DNA of 64,000 bases from Pipra filicauda (lineage: Eukaryota; Chordata; Aves; Passeriformes; Pipridae), in NCBI RefSeq assembly GCF_003945595.2, contig NW_024104620.1, forward strand, positions 5,525,465-5,589,464, in the 5' to 3' direction. Below, in pieces: positions 22,850 through 35,836 of the stretch; position 1 is the stretch's first letter; the number at the start of each line of letters is the position of its first letter. The translations under genes were made by a program, and so were the position numbers. Below the pieces are notes generated by a model that saw only the letters and a list, made by a program, of their open reading frames with translations, was not told where the DNA came from and did no database searches.

Positions 22850-23080
22850 TAGCTCACAAAAAGCTTTCCCTGGGAGCGGCTGCCTGCCGGACTGGGGGTG
22901 AATGCCCCGGAGAAAACGCCTCCCACTCCAGTGAAATCTTCCTCCCGTGACCTGCACCGAGAGGTGAACTTTTGTGCGAGAGAAAGATAATCCCCTTCGC
23001 TCACCGGGCCTGAAGGCGCTGTGATAAAAGCTTTATTCAAGATCAAAGACATATGCTGCTTTTTTTTTCCCTTTTTTTTT

Positions 23081-23112
<32 letters not shown>

Positions 23113-23530
23113 TACTACCTTAAACAAAAAGTTTGGTTTATGCTGGATTGAAGCTCGGAGCGGTGACAGCTCCGGAGCTCATCTTCCCGGCTGTTCAGTG
23201 CCCGCGGGGAGCGGGACAGTGTGGGGATGGAAGGCACCGGGACCATTATCCCCGCACAAAGAGGGTTCGGGGGCTCCGCTCCATTTCCCAGTGCACGAAA
23301 TCACTCAGGGTTCAGGTTCCCTTTCAGTCGGAGGGATTATCGGGCAGCTGGAGCAGGCGGGGGGGGGGAGCCTGGGGAATGGTTTGCGTTTGATCTTGCT
23401 CAGCAGTTTCGTCTGCGCGAGTGTCCGGCGGGGGCTTTGCTCAGGGGTCCGGGAAACCTCCTGCGCTGGAGGTGACAAAAAGGGCTGGGGCTGTTCTCGG
23501 GGTGAGCAGTGCGGGGTGTCGTGCTGGTCT
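22850..23530. promoter_or_regulatory. CpG-rich patch with a central T-tract
   Basis: CpG dinucleotides are far denser here than in the flanks (for example GCCCGCGGGGAGCGGGAC and CTGCGCGAGTGTCCGGCGG). A nearly pure T-tract occupies 23060-23109. No exon is recognised. It may be an unannotated promoter, an enhancer or a methylation-free patch. Confidence 0.35.
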
Positions 23531-26500
23531 GCACTTCAAAAGCCACGAGATGGGCTTCCAAAACCGTGGGCTCAGCTACAAATTGCAGGGTTGTTTGTTC
23601 GTTGTCTGAGCCCCAGCTTCTGGGACCTTTGTTGACGCTTTCTGCCCAGCTGCAGACATTTCCCTGCAGCCAGGCAGGCTGGTACCCAGTAAAAATCCAC
23701 CCCAAGTGTCTGTTCTCAGGGTGCTGGATGTCCTGTATCCACACCCGCACCCTCAGGACTTCCCACGCTCTGGGCTACCTTGCAATTTCGGACACCTTGT
23801 GTGGTTGGGTGTGTCACAGGGCACCAACTGCAGGACTCCCCACATCATGGGACACCCCAAAAGCACATACCCTGTGTCCCCCAGACAACCCACATCCCGT
23901 CCTGCAGTACAGAAGAGCAGCCACAGTGTGAGATGCTCAGTTGCCAAGACCACGTGTTTCAGCCAGTGAAATAAGTCCCACGTAACCCCGATTTCACCCC
24001 GGCACTGATTTTCACATCACAGCCGTGCAAAATGGCAGAGGATCTCTCACTTCCACTGCTACATCCTCTCCGTGTTTAGCCCTTTGTAAAATGAGGGATC
24101 ACAGGTCGAACTGTGTGCTCAGGATAACTCCTCTGAAGCTAATGGACTTATTATGGTCCCTCATTTCAGACCTAAGCTCAGCAAACCTGGTCTCGGGGTG
24201 GAAAAAAAAAAAAAATCTCTCCAGGAATGAAATTCACTCTGTCATGTGCGACATGTTTTGCACGGAGATAAAGCTCCCTCTGTGTGGCTTCTGCAGGGCC
24301 TGGTCCCTGTGCTGTCCCCAGCTTTCCAGGCACTGCTGGGCAGGCAGCCCACAGCCCAGATTCAGCTCTGCTGCACGTGGAGCAAAGTGCTGGGTCCCAA
24401 CTGTGCTAAGCCAGGGACGTCAGATGATGTTTGCCATCTTGTTCTGGTGAAAATCTATCAATCCTCAGGCCAGGGCGTTGGAAAAGACCTACTGCCTTAC
24501 ACTGTTAGAGGAATGAAACCATTTAGAGAGTCAGGGTTGACCCTGACATATCCACTCTCCAGTATCCTCCAGCTGGCTCAGACACAACTGTCTCACCAGA
24601 TCAGCATTAGGCTGGGAGAAGATCCTCCCCGGCAGCACCATGGAGCCAGGAAGGGTGGACCAGCAGCTGTATGGCTGATAGGATGTCACCACCTGCAGTT
24701 TGAAGCCTCCTTTACCTTATGCTCCTGCTGCACAACCTTCCCTTGCACCCACAAGCAGATGGCAACTTGGATGTGTGAACGTGGCTACTGAGGTTGAAAT
24801 GAGGGAAGGAGGAAGCCCAGGGTGCTGCCTGAGTTTGGGACCCCATGGCCAAGCAGAGGGAAGGGGTTAACCCACAAAGATTTGGGAAAGGGGGACATTT
24901 TACCTGTGCAGGCCATGAAGACCATGACCATGTCTTATATATTTGGAGAGGCTGAGATAGAGATTGCTCCTGATCCCTGCTGGGAATCCACAGAGCAGAG
25001 TGGAAAATCAGCACAACACTGCCACAGAGGACTCCTCCAGAGCCAGGGCTGACATGAACACCAGGTCCCACTGAAGGGTTGCAGGGCTTTACCTTGCAGC
25101 TCTGAAGTCTGCCTTTAATTAAAGGGGTACAGCTGAGTTGGTATAGTTCCCAGAGCTTGGGGAGGACTTTTCTTCCCTGGAAAGAAAATGCAGGAGGTTT
25201 GTGATGTGGGGAAGGGCTTCCTCTGAGGGCTGGGCCAACATCAAGTTCTTCTGCTGTGTCCGTGAGGTGGAGCAATGTCCCACTCCATCCTGGGCAGCAG
25301 CTTGTGCCAGAAAGGCTGCCAAGGACGTGGCCTTGAGCCACACAGAGCTGCCCAAGAGCAGTCGGGGATGAGGTGGGCAGAGGAGAGGGTCACAGCCCAG
25401 ACCTCCTCTGAGGGAAATTGTCCTTTTATTTAGAGTCAAAGCTGCACTGTCAAAGGGGTCGTTCTGGACACAGGGGACCCGGCAGCACAGCAGCTGATGG
25501 AAGTGCACTCTCACTGGGTAATCCAAGAGCTCTAATGATCTGCCTTTGATCTCCTATTCAACGGGGAGATTTATTACAGCTTTCATTTCAAGTCAGAACT
25601 GATGAATTTCAGTGGACCTGTCGAGTGGCTACAATCTGGAGGCATTTATCTTTCAGGAGGAAGAGACAGTCTCCTCTCTTTGTCTCTTTGAAATGATGGG
25701 GAGAGACATGGTACCCAGCTAGGGAGGGTCAAACGATACCTGCTGCATGGCAGCAAGGTCTGCCTTGCTCAGGGCAGGCTCCCTGCTCCAGCTGTGGCAC
25801 AGCAGCTGCTTCAGGGGCTTTTCTGCTCTGGCACAAAGTTAATCTGCTTAATACATGTTGCTCTCCCTCTTCCCTGCTTCTGCAGAGAGCCCAGAGGGGC
25901 TGAGACCCAGCATCATGAGCTCCCAGGGCTCTTTCTCTGCAGCCATAGATCCTCTGGATCTGGAAGATGCCTCTGCTTCTCTAGCAGAAGGTGGCCTGGA
26001 AACCTAGTATTGAAACCCACCTTTTCTGGCTTGAGTAGTGCAAGGGAACTCTGTTGCATTTAAACTATTTTCTGCTATTTAATCAGAATCAACACCTTTA
26101 GGGTGCTGCGGGAAGCCCATTTCAGACTTTTCATGTAAGTGCAGTTTACCTGTGCCATCTAACCATATTTTCACTTGGCACCTCTCTGCTGACACAGGTC
26201 TGCAGCTGCAGATGCCTTATATGAATGATGGCCTGTGCCTTCCTGCAGCACAGGAAAAGCTGGGAATCTTTACTAAACAATGTAAAATTTATCACAGAAG
26301 GGCTCTCAGGCACTATTTGCAGAGTCTTCTCGGGCTGCTCCTTGTCAGGGTTAGACCTGGGCACCTCTTGGTGCTGTTGCTGATGGTCCTTGCCTGTACC
26401 AAGTGGCTGCAATGGCAGGAGGGTGTTTCTGTTACACATTGGCACTGGTTTGGGATTTGCACTGAGAGGTGCAGTCCCATCATTTAGCACCTGCAGCGAT

Positions 26501-27381
26501 TTCTCTCAGTCTCCAGAACTGGTCCCATTGCTTTGGTTCGCCCTCTACCCCATCCTGTCCCCATCTCTCCCTCTGAGGAAGAGGCTTTCCCTTGGTCAGA
26601 GCTTTTCCCCTCCTGATGCTCTGTCTCAGTGCAGCGACGTGTTCCCTGGGAGGGTGCACAGGTGACTGCAGCGTCCATGCAAGCTCCCACTGCTGTCCTG
26701 ACCACACCAGTCACCTTGGCCCTGCACCACTGGTTCCCCTGTGCAGCTCTGTGTCGTGTCCTGGCAAGCTCTGCCTGGCAGTGGCACCTTCTCAGAGCTG
26801 TAACGCTCCCTCCCATGCACAGACAACAAAGAGGCTCCGATGTGCTTCTGTTCCTGAGCAGTGATGGGCTCTCCTGGGATGGGAGAGCTTGGCTGCCTTC
26901 CCTGGCTCGTCTCTGCTTCACCAGAGCTTGGCTGAGTACACTGCCAGCCCTGAGGACTCCGTGTCAAGTCCTTGGTCCTTTGCTCCAGCGGGACCTGTGG
27001 TGGCAGCAGGAGATCTTTCCTCTCCTTTCTTCTCTCATCCCTTCAAGGATCTTGCCTGCAGGAGCCCCAGGGGCAGGGAGCAGCAGGATGCTGGGTGTCT
27101 TCGGCTCCCCTTGGCCATGCATGGTCCCTCAGGACCCTGCTGCTGGTGCTGGTCACACGCCCCAGGGAAGAGCCTTGTCCCCAGGCCAGCACAGCTCAGC
27201 AGCATGCAGGGGTTTGGGTGAGGATCTGGGAACCAAGTCCTGATCCAGCCAGGGGCAGGAGAGATGCATGTGGTCCATGCAGTCAAAGAGCAAGGGCTGT
27301 GCAGAAGTAGCACCATCCCAAGGGGCCTTGGGAGGAACCAGGGTGCAGCCAGAGTGCTTAAATTACCCTGATGCATTGCAC
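23531..27381. other. Intergenic; no gene seen
   Basis: No exon or transposon recognised. The stretch 25530-25640 is AT-rich and unique-looking and could be a conserved non-coding element, but nothing in it is decisive. Confidence 0.45.
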
Positions 27382-27676
27382 AGTCATAGAATCATGGAAT
27401 GGTTTGGGTTGGAAGGGACTTTAGGGCTCTTCTCCTTCCAGCCCCTTGCCATGGGCAGGCACACCTTCCACTATCCTAGATTGCTCCAAGCCCCATCCAA
27501 CCTGGCCTTGGACACTTCCAGGGATGGGGCAACCACAGCTTCTCTGGGAAACCTCTGCCAGGGCCTCATCACCCTCACAAGGAAGAATTCCTTACTAACA
27601 TCCAATTTAAATCTACCCTCCTTCATCTTAAGGCCATTTCCCCTTGTCCTATCACTCACTGCTCTTGTAAAAAGGC
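27382..27676 (-). mobile_element. CR1 LINE 3' fragment (-)
   Basis: It starts with AGTCATAGAATCATGGAATG and GTTTGGGTTGGAAGGGAC and runs through CCAACCTGGCCTTGGACAC to CCCCTTGTCCTATCACTCAC. About 295 bp, antisense, with the terminal octamer motif present. Confidence 0.9.
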
Positions 27677-29401
27677 AATGGGGTGGACACTGGACTCTGT
27701 GGCAGCAATGCCTGGCCCAGCTGGTTGCATCTCTCTAGCTTTGGTTTGCTGGTTTTGTCTCTGCAGCTGGATGGACTAAGCAAATTTAAACCCGGGGTGC
27801 TGAGCTAAACCTTTCCCTCAGTACGTTTTCTGCTTACAGTGGCACTGCACATGACTTGCTTGGACGGGTGCTGGAGGCATCATACAGTAAGCCCTCTACC
27901 ATGCACCCAGGACTGGCCCAGCACCATCTGGGTGCTGTGTTGTCCTACTGTTCTGTGTCCAGGGAGCACAAGGTGCTCTGTGGAACCTCGGGATGAGGAA
28001 GCCAACACTGTCCTCCAGCACAACCCTGAGCTGCACATGTGTAGTGTAAAGCACATGTGTGCACAGGGTCCCAGTGACTGATCCCCATCACTCACAGCTG
28101 CTATGTGAGTGTGTGGGTGACAGTGGCAGGGGAAGGTTGTCACTCTGTCCCTAATCCATCCCACAGACAAGAGGCTGCCTACCTGCCTGGCAGGGAGAGC
28201 TTGGAGAGCTGTCACTCCCTGCCAGGGATTGCTAAGGAGCAGCCACCACATTGATTGGCCCTGTCACTGTGTGAGGGACGTCTGGGATGAGCAGCCTCTG
28301 GCATTAGCAGTCTGCTCAGGTGTTGGCTGCATCAAAGGGCCACCAAAGTCCCCATCCCTGCAGGTGCAGCAGGGACAGAGCTGATGGTTGCACTCAGCAA
28401 GTCCTACCCAGAGAGCCAGGCCACAAGGACGGCTGAGGTGTCCCTCAACAGAGCAGGAGTGGGAAGGAAAAGTCCAAGATGGTGTTGTGTCCCCGGATTC
28501 AGGAGATGAGGGGAGGCTTTGTAAGCACATCTGGTGAGGTCTGCATGGGCACGTGGCAGAGGTGTGGATGCTTCCAGGTCATGCTTTGTGTCTGCTTGAT
28601 TTGATGGTGTCTTCCATGGGATCAAGGATTCAGAAGGGTGACTGAGGCCGGACAGTTTAGGGTTTTTTCCACAGAAAATGCTGATTTGCTAATCTTAAAG
28701 CCATTCAACAGTAGTTTGGGCAAAAATACCTCTTTTGAAAAAAATAGGATTCAAAAGGTTCCAGATTTCTAAAGTGGCCCTTCTTTGGGAGCCATCAGAT
28801 TGGAGAAGCTCAGGGTCTCTTTGTTAAGAGCTGGTCTGTGCTTCAGCAGGTAAATGGTGATTCTTCTGATCCTGCCTGCAGGTGCAAAACTCATTCACAG
28901 TTCTTCATGTGCATTTGGTGTTTGCTGGGCCTGTGCTGTTTGCAGATGTTATTTCTCCTTCTGGAAGAACAGTGACCCAGGAACCATGAGAAAAGTTGGG
29001 ATGTACTGCACCAGCCTGTCTATGCAGCATCAGGCTCTGCACCAGCCTCTCCAAACTCTGCTTGCTTGCACTCACAGGTTGTTTATTTGTCTCCTGAATG
29101 AGAAAATAAGATATATGTAGTTTTCTTTTTCATCTGCCCCCTCATTAAGATGATGCTGAGCAGGAGAGCAGATCTGAGCGGTGCTGTCAGACTTCATTAC
29201 AGGGCTCCAGCCCAAAGAGACACGTAGCTCTGGGAGCTCACTGCCAGGCCATCCGTCACACCAGACCCAACTGTCCCTGGGCAGACAAAATGTCAGACCC
29301 CAGCAGAGAGAGGGGAGAGTGATTCCTTCGGCCCAGCACAGACCGAGCTGCTCCCACCATTAATTCTTCCAGAGAATGTGGCTCCTTTCTTCCATAATTG
29401 C
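27677..29401. other. Intergenic; no gene seen
   Basis: No supported feature in this stretch. Confidence 0.5.
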
Positions 29402-29615
29402 CTTAAGCTGAAGGGGGGCAGATTTGGATTCGATAGCGGGAAGAAATTCCTCCCTGGAAATTCTGGGTGGTGAGGCCCAGAGAAGCTGTGGCTGCCCCTG
29501 GATCCCTGGAAGTGTCCAAGGCCATGTTGGATGGGGCTTGGAGCAACCTGGGATAGTGGAAAGGGGCTAGAACTGGGTGAGCTTTAAGGTCCCTTTCAAC
29601 CCCTATGATTCTTGG
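29402..29615 (+). mobile_element. CR1 LINE 3' fragment (+)
   Basis: In sense orientation: CTTAAGCTGAAGGGGGGCAG, GAGAAGCTGTGGCTGCCCC, GTCCAAGGCCATGTTGGATG, then TTTAAGGTCCCTTTCAACCC and CTATGATTCTT at the 3' end. Confidence 0.88.
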
Positions 29616-31635
29616 GTAGCATTAAAGAGATCTTGGTTTCCTACTTACCTATCTGCATTCCTGGTGCAGTCACCCCATTTCTGTCTCTCCAGCTGCCTCA
29701 GTGTACCCTGGATTATTCACCACCAGACACCAAGGCTGATGCCAAACCCAAATGGATGATAAGGCTGTTCATGAACACTGTGGCACTATGTTTGCCTTTG
29801 TGACAAATCCTGCCTTTGGGCAAGACATTTAAGGGATGCTCTGCAGGTTGTTGTATGTGTTGGTGTAAAGGTCTCCCTGGAGCAGCAGGTGGTAAATCCT
29901 CACCAGCCTGCAGAAATTCAGATTAGTTCTTCCTTCCCCACAGGGAACAGACCAGATGCCACCCTGAAAACAGCTCATGACCTGGAATTCTCCCTCCATA
30001 CCCACCCTGCAAACCCAGGCTTTGTGCCCTGCCCTGGGAACAACCTGCAGCAGAGGGATTAGTTGGGAAAGACCTCCAGAAGGAAAGCTGTGGCTGTGGA
30101 TATGCAAAATGAGGACACAAACACCAGTGCAATGGGCAGCAACTTGGCCCACGGTCTGTGAGGGTGAAGTAGGCAAGATCCCAAGGTGAGAGATCACCCT
30201 GTAACCACCACTGCTTCCCAAGGGGTGTTAAAGCCACTTTGTTGTCGCTGCTGCCGAGGATGGGACATTGTCATCCTGTGTCCCCTCTGTCACACACAAG
30301 GGATTCTGCTCAGAACACTTGGGCGCTGCTGGGTGCTTGCTTCATCTTGGAAATGGCATTAAATAAATCCCCATCCCACTCATGCAGTCTTCCAGTGAGG
30401 TTTTACATCAATTTCCTGCTTTTTAATCTTACCAACGGGACCTTTTCTGGTAAAACAAGCAGGTTTAAATGGAGAAGTCTCGAGATCGCTTCCAGATGAG
30501 AGCCTTGTGGGATGTTGTGCCATCATGCTGGTCCCTGGACTGACACTTGTCCGTGCCTGGGACATGAATTTCCCACTCCTCTCCTCCAGCCCACTTCTCC
30601 TTGTGATCCCACGGCAAAATGATCTTGTTCTCCTCAGGGGCTTTTCACATCCTGAGGAAATATCCCAAGAAGTGTCTCCCGTGGCACTCAAGGCTCCCTG
30701 GGCTCAGCAAAAGGGGATATATGGGGAGCTGGTACTCGGGCTGGTGGGATTCTTTTGCTCTTGCAATGCCCATGTGCTGGAAATCTCCCCAGCCTCGGGC
30801 TGGCAAAGCAAGTAGTGCTCAGTGTGTGTCACCTCTGGGTAGTTACAGCAGAAAATGGTGACATTTAAAGCCTTTCTCCCTAAGAGGAAGTGGCACTCAC
30901 AATGAGGAGTTAATGACTCTGGGCTCTGCCCTTCCCTGCCGCCCTCTCTGCTCCCCAATTAATGCCGTGGCCGGATGGCTGGGCTGGGCTGTGTTTGCCA
31001 AGGCAGGAGGCAGCAGGGCAGGGATGGATCGGAGGAGGCACCAGCTGCTCCTCCTGTCACATGGAGCAGATGAAAGGAGCGATCCTCCGTGTGTCTGCTG
31101 AGGGAACAGAGGCCCTGCACTGCCTCCTCCCCTCCCGCTGCAGCCGCTGCCTCAGAGCTCTTCCAGTGGCAGCAACAAGGAGCTCGGCAGCTTTTGGTGT
31201 TGATGCCTGGTGTGTTTTGGTGCTTGGGTGAGTGATGGAGATGTCTGCCCCAGCTGGGCAGGTTGCTGCTGCCCTTGCCCCAGGCACACTCTAGTTGGCA
31301 CTGTTGGTGTCCATGGAAGGATGGTGAGATGCCAGGGAAGAGCAAAGCAGTTGCAGCCTCTGGCATCATCTTAGAGAGATGGCAATTAACAGCCCAGAGC
31401 TGCAAGAAGCTTTGTTTCTGGCATGGCTTTCCGGCCATCCTACTGCTTTCCCATCCAGGCTGCTGGCAGCCAAGTGACAGGATTTCTGGGGGAATGCAAG
31501 GGGACGAGGTGAGACCTTGAAAACCAAGATCAGAAGTTTGAACTTCCAGCTGAGGCAGTGCCTTGCTTGAGGCGACCGAGATGTGATCCACCAGTTGCAG
31601 ATCAGCTGGTCACCTGCTTGCCAAAGCTTGAGAGC
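29616..31635. other. Intergenic; no gene seen
   Basis: No supported feature. Open frames are short and overlap on both strands. Confidence 0.5.
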
Positions 31636-31869
31636 TTTGGGCTGGGTTTTAGGAAAAGGTTCTTCCCCCAGAGGGTGGTTGGGCACTGAACAGGCTCCCC
31701 AGGGCAGTGGGCACAGCCCCAGGGCTGCCAGAACTCAAGGAGCATTCAGACAATGCTCTCAGGGACAGGATGGGATTGTTGGGGTGTCCTGTGCCAGGAT
31801 TTGGACTCAGTGATCCTTCTGGATCCCTTCCAGCTCAGGATATTACATGATTCCATGATTCTATGATAC
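31636..31869 (+). mobile_element. CR1 LINE 3' fragment (+), second subfamily
   Basis: TTTTAGGAAAAGGTTCTTCC, GAACAGGCTCCCCAGGGCAG, AGGATGGGATTGTTGGGGTG and CAGCTCAGGATATTACATG end in two ATTCYATG octamers. This variant differs from the GGTTTGGGTTGG type seen elsewhere and matches the copies at 34332 and 35637. Confidence 0.88.
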
Positions 31870-33529
31870 TATCAAAAACAACAGTGGTGGATGTGCCCAG
31901 TGATCCCTGGGCACTGCTTCTCCTTCCAAGCTGGAGGCTGGTGACCCCTGGCAAACTGCAGTTGCTGCTTCAAGTCTCCTCCCACGCAGGGGATTTGGGG
32001 TTGCATGGCAGAAACACATGCTCCTAACCCTGGCTGGGAAATGCAGTTAAATACCATGAACTAACCATGGTGGTGGAGAAAAGCCTTCTCACTATGCACC
32101 CTGATGGTGTATTTGCTAGGTTGGATCTGTGCCTCTTCATGCCCCTTTGTCAGAAATCTGGGGAAAATCACAGTAAGGAGCTAAGGACTTGGAGAACACG
32201 CTCAGCCCCGCACGCTGTGACCTTTCTGACAAAACCCTCAGCAAAAGCCTCTGCTCAGCCCGTGCCACGTGTGCTGGTGACGGCAGGAGCTCAGCTCTCC
32301 ACCTGGGTTGGTGCAATTTGCATCAGCCCAGGAAAATGTCACAGGTTACATGCTCTGGGGCAAGTTCTGCTCTGCCTTCTCCTGCAGTTCAGCGGGGAAT
32401 TGGCCACACTTCCCACCTCTGACCTGCTCCCAACCCCTCTCAGAGCCCTGTGAAATCCGCAGCTGATAGCTCTTGGCTCAAAGATATTCCGTGTCAAGAT
32501 GCAGGAGTGTGACTAGTGCCACTCTAAATCCCATCACATCAGCTCGGGAATGAAAGAAACAACTCCATCCAACAGCAGCTGTCTGCTCGAGGATTCGGGC
32601 TGACGGGGAAACCTCTGCTTAGAGATTCAGGGCAGGCAGAGGAAACTGGATGTCCTTGCCTGTGGGGCTGGGGAAAGGGGGAGCAGTGTCTGACTGCCTC
32701 CTGGAGAGCAGGAATGTTGTGCTCAGCCCCCGAGGAGAGGGTAGGGTGGTTCTGTGCAAAGCCCGAGAGATGAGAAGGGGGTTAGTACTCATCCTAAGAG
32801 AATGTTTTTGGGTAAATGCCTGGTTGGACTTAACTGGAGCGGGATGTCAGCCCAATTTTGTCTGTGTTGGAAATACCCACTAATGGCAGATGCTGCAGCT
32901 GTTCTTGGGGCAACTGGTTACCACCCCACTGTGGCCAGTCACTGGTTTCCAGTGTCTCAGGGAGCTTCCCTTAGTCCCACCACATTCTGTGGCTCACAAA
33001 GGCTGTGAATACCTCCAACAGGCGTCTTTGGGATGCAAGGCACCTGGGGTTCAGGTGAGGAGAAGCTGTTGCTGGAAATGATCCCCTTTTTCAGTGCCAA
33101 ATAGTCAGGGATGCTTCATCCAGGGCTTCCACTGGCACTGCGGCAGCTTTCCAGGGATGGTCTGGGGATCTCCAGGGCCCTTCCTTGGGACTCAGTTACC
33201 TCTGGGACAGCAGGATGCTGACTCCAGTCCGTCTGGAAGGCACTGGAATAAAGCACAGCATGTAAAAAGCCTGGGGAGGGGACTGCCCCTGCTTTTGTGA
33301 GGTTGATCCTGGCTCTGCATCCCCTCAGGGCTGTGATGAGCTGCATGTCCCCAACATCCCATCAGCTCTGGGGACAGGAGTGGAGAGGAGCCCTGTGCCC
33401 TCCTCACCATGCTGGCTTTGCTAACGAGGCTACGGTGCTGTTGGCTCCGAGGGCACAGACATGGGGACAGCACTGACCTGCTTTGCTGCCTTCCCTGCCA
33501 GCACCAGACCGGCCCCCTTAATGGGAGCT
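31870..33529. other. Intergenic; no gene seen
   Basis: No supported feature. Confidence 0.5.
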
Positions 33530-33870
33530 TTGAAATGACTCGTTCATTTAAACTAATGCAGTGAGAGCTCAGTTTGAGTGTGGGCTTTGTGTGGGAGCAA
33601 ACTGCCTCTGCTCTCTGGAAAGGCAGCATTATGCTGTCTCTCGCACTCCAATATGCTAATACACCAACTCCCTGCAATTTCATTTTCAACAGGGACTAAT
33701 TTAAAAGAAATGACCAGCCTGCCAGTGGACTTCAAAGATATCTTTTGATGAGTTTTAGCAGCTTCAGCAAAACTCTAATTTGAATTTCAGTGGCTGCCGT
33801 GTGATTTTCTCGGTGACAGTTAAGAGAGATGATAGCGCCAGCTCCATCTGTCATTGGAGCCTCTTCTCTT
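33530..33870. promoter_or_regulatory. Candidate enhancer with a TCF/LEF-like palindrome
   Basis: This is a unique, AT-rich block. At 33731-33749 TTCAAAGATATCTTTTGAT forms an imperfect palindrome of two TCF/LEF-like CTTTGA(T/A) sites. AATATGCTAATA (POU octamer-like) lies at about 33650-33661 and a TGACAG core near 33818. There is no coding frame. Function is inferred from motifs alone. Confidence 0.3.
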
Positions 33871-34331
33871 CCCTCTTTTCACTGATTTGTTACAGAAGGG
33901 GGGAAAGGAAAGAGGGGAAAAGTTGAAAGAGAGGGTGGCTAAATTCCGGTGCCCTCGTGCAGAGGTGCACAAAGGGGGAATGTGGAGCTGAGGCAATGAG
34001 GGTGGCTGGGCAGCATTCCTGCCACCACGGGCAGCATCCCAGCACGGGCAATGTCCCTGCCCACACAGGCAGCAGGCTCAGCAGCTCCAAGGCTTTGACA
34101 AGATGGTGCACTGGCTCAGGCAGTCCGGATTAAACTGATAATGGCACAGAAATGCTTTCACAGGGAAATTAGTGATTGTTTTCTGTCCCACTTGGGTGCC
34201 CAGGCCAGCAGCCCGGTCAAGGTGAGAAGCAGGGAAAGATAGCAGGCGGGTTTTGGGTTCATCTGTCAGCAGCTGCCCCCCTGCCATCCTGCACCCTGAG
34301 TGCTGCAATGCCCTTTGTGTTCAATACATTT
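33871..34331. other. Intergenic; no gene seen
   Basis: No supported feature. Confidence 0.45.
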
Positions 34332-34565
34332 CACAGAATCACAGAATCACATTGAAGCACAGAATATGCTGAGTCGGAAGGGACCCACAAGGATCATCAG
34401 GTCCAAACCTTTAGTCCTGCACAGGCCCATCCCCAAGAGTCACACCCTGTGCCCCAGAGGATCATCCAAATGCTCCTTGAGCTCTGTCAGCCTTGATGCT
34501 GTGCCCACTGCCCTGGGGAGCCTGTTCAGTGCCCAACCAGCCTCTGGGGGAAGAATCTTTTTCTA
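34332..34565 (-). mobile_element. CR1 LINE 3' fragment (-), second subfamily
   Basis: CACAGAATCACAGAATCAC, GAGTCGGAAGGGACCCACA, GATCATCAGGTCCAAACC and TGGGGAGCCTGTTCAGTGCC are the reverse complement of the copy type at 31636. Confidence 0.88.
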
Positions 34566-35636
34566 TTTCATTTGGGGTTGCAGCATCAGGCAGAAAGCTC
34601 CAGCAGCTGGAGCCATGGCCAGACTGGGACAACGTGTCACCCTGTCCCTGTGCCGGTGAGACAGGGAACAGGGAATCACCGGGCAGTGGGGCCAAGGCAG
34701 GGTCTGTCTCCATCTCCCCCTCTGTCAGTCCTCCACCCCACCACTGCAAGCTCTGCTCCTCACAAAGGCGGCCGAGCCTCCCGGGTGGATGCAGCACAGT
34801 TCCTGCTCCTCCTCTCACGTCTGGAGCTGCCCCTGTTATGGTTGTCACCCGTGATTTCATGCTGCCTCTTACATCTTTAGCTTCCCTTGTCAAACACAGC
34901 TTCATCGCTGGCTCCCCTGAGCCCTGGGGAGTCCTCTCACGCTGAGCTGGCAGCTTTGGGGGCAGAGGCGCCGCAGCCTTTTGTTCCTGGAGACCTGGAT
35001 TTACATCCTCGTGGACAGAGCCATGGCCGGGCACATTCAGGGCCAGGCCCAGCATCCGAGCTTGCCCTCCTCTCCCAGGGAAGCCCTGGCCCGGATGACA
35101 GGAGCCACTCGGGTCTGCTTGGGCTGCTCCGGGCAGTGTGGGAGCGGCTGTCAATCCCACTGTAAGCCCCAGGCAAGCTGCTCAGGACCTGTTCAGCTCG
35201 TGTAAAATCTGGGATTAGAGACTGGTTCATGTGCCCCTGTTCCCGATTACAGCTGCTCCAGAGACCTAGGCCAGGAGTCACGCTGGCAAAGCTTTGTTGC
35301 TCTCTGGTACCCGGCATTGCTCGCTGGTCCCCAGGAATGGTTTGATCCCAGTTCGGGTTTTTTAGTGGTGAGCATCCTGCCAGTGCACACTGATGGCAGC
35401 ATGATGCCAGGTCTCTGCCCTGACAGAAGAGCCTGGATGTGCCCCATCCCATGTACTGCTCTTGCACTCTGGAGCTGTGCACTTCCAAACCTCTGGGAGC
35501 CCAGCGCTGCAGGGGTCAGTGCCAGGAGGTGCTCCTGTGGGACATGCTGTGCTGCCAGAGTGGCAGGAGCACCCAGAGAGCTGGAGATGGTATCTCTCTG
35601 CAGGCCCTGGATGAAGAGGGCACTGGAGATTTGATG
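34566..35636. other. Intergenic; no gene seen
   Basis: No supported feature; open frames on the minus strand run partly through the CR1 copies. Confidence 0.45.
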
Positions 35637-35836
35637 AGAATCATAGAATCGTGTAATATCCTGAGCTGGAAAGGACCCACAGGGATCATCGAGTCCAAAT
35701 CCTGGCCCTGCGCAAGATAATCCAGCAATCCCACCATGTGCCTGAGAGGGTTGTCCAAACACTCCTGGAGCTCTGGCAGCCCTGGGGCCGTGACCACTGC
35801 CCTGAGGAGCCTGTTCAGTGCTGACCACTTTGAAAA
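35637..35836 (-). mobile_element. CR1 LINE 3' fragment (-), second subfamily
   Basis: GAATCATAGAATCGTGTAAT, CCTGAGCTGGAAAGGACCC, GGGATCATCGAGTCCAAATC and CTGAGGAGCCTGTTCAGTGC. Same subfamily and orientation as the copy 1.1 kb to the left, but with independent differences, so these are separate insertions. Confidence 0.88.

Noticed and set aside
23032..23109. Minus-strand AATAAA next to a long A-tract (seen as T on the + strand), suggesting a retroposed mRNA tail.
   Set aside because: The A-tract lies on the wrong side of the signal for a poly(A) tail, and no retrocopied gene or target duplication is visible.
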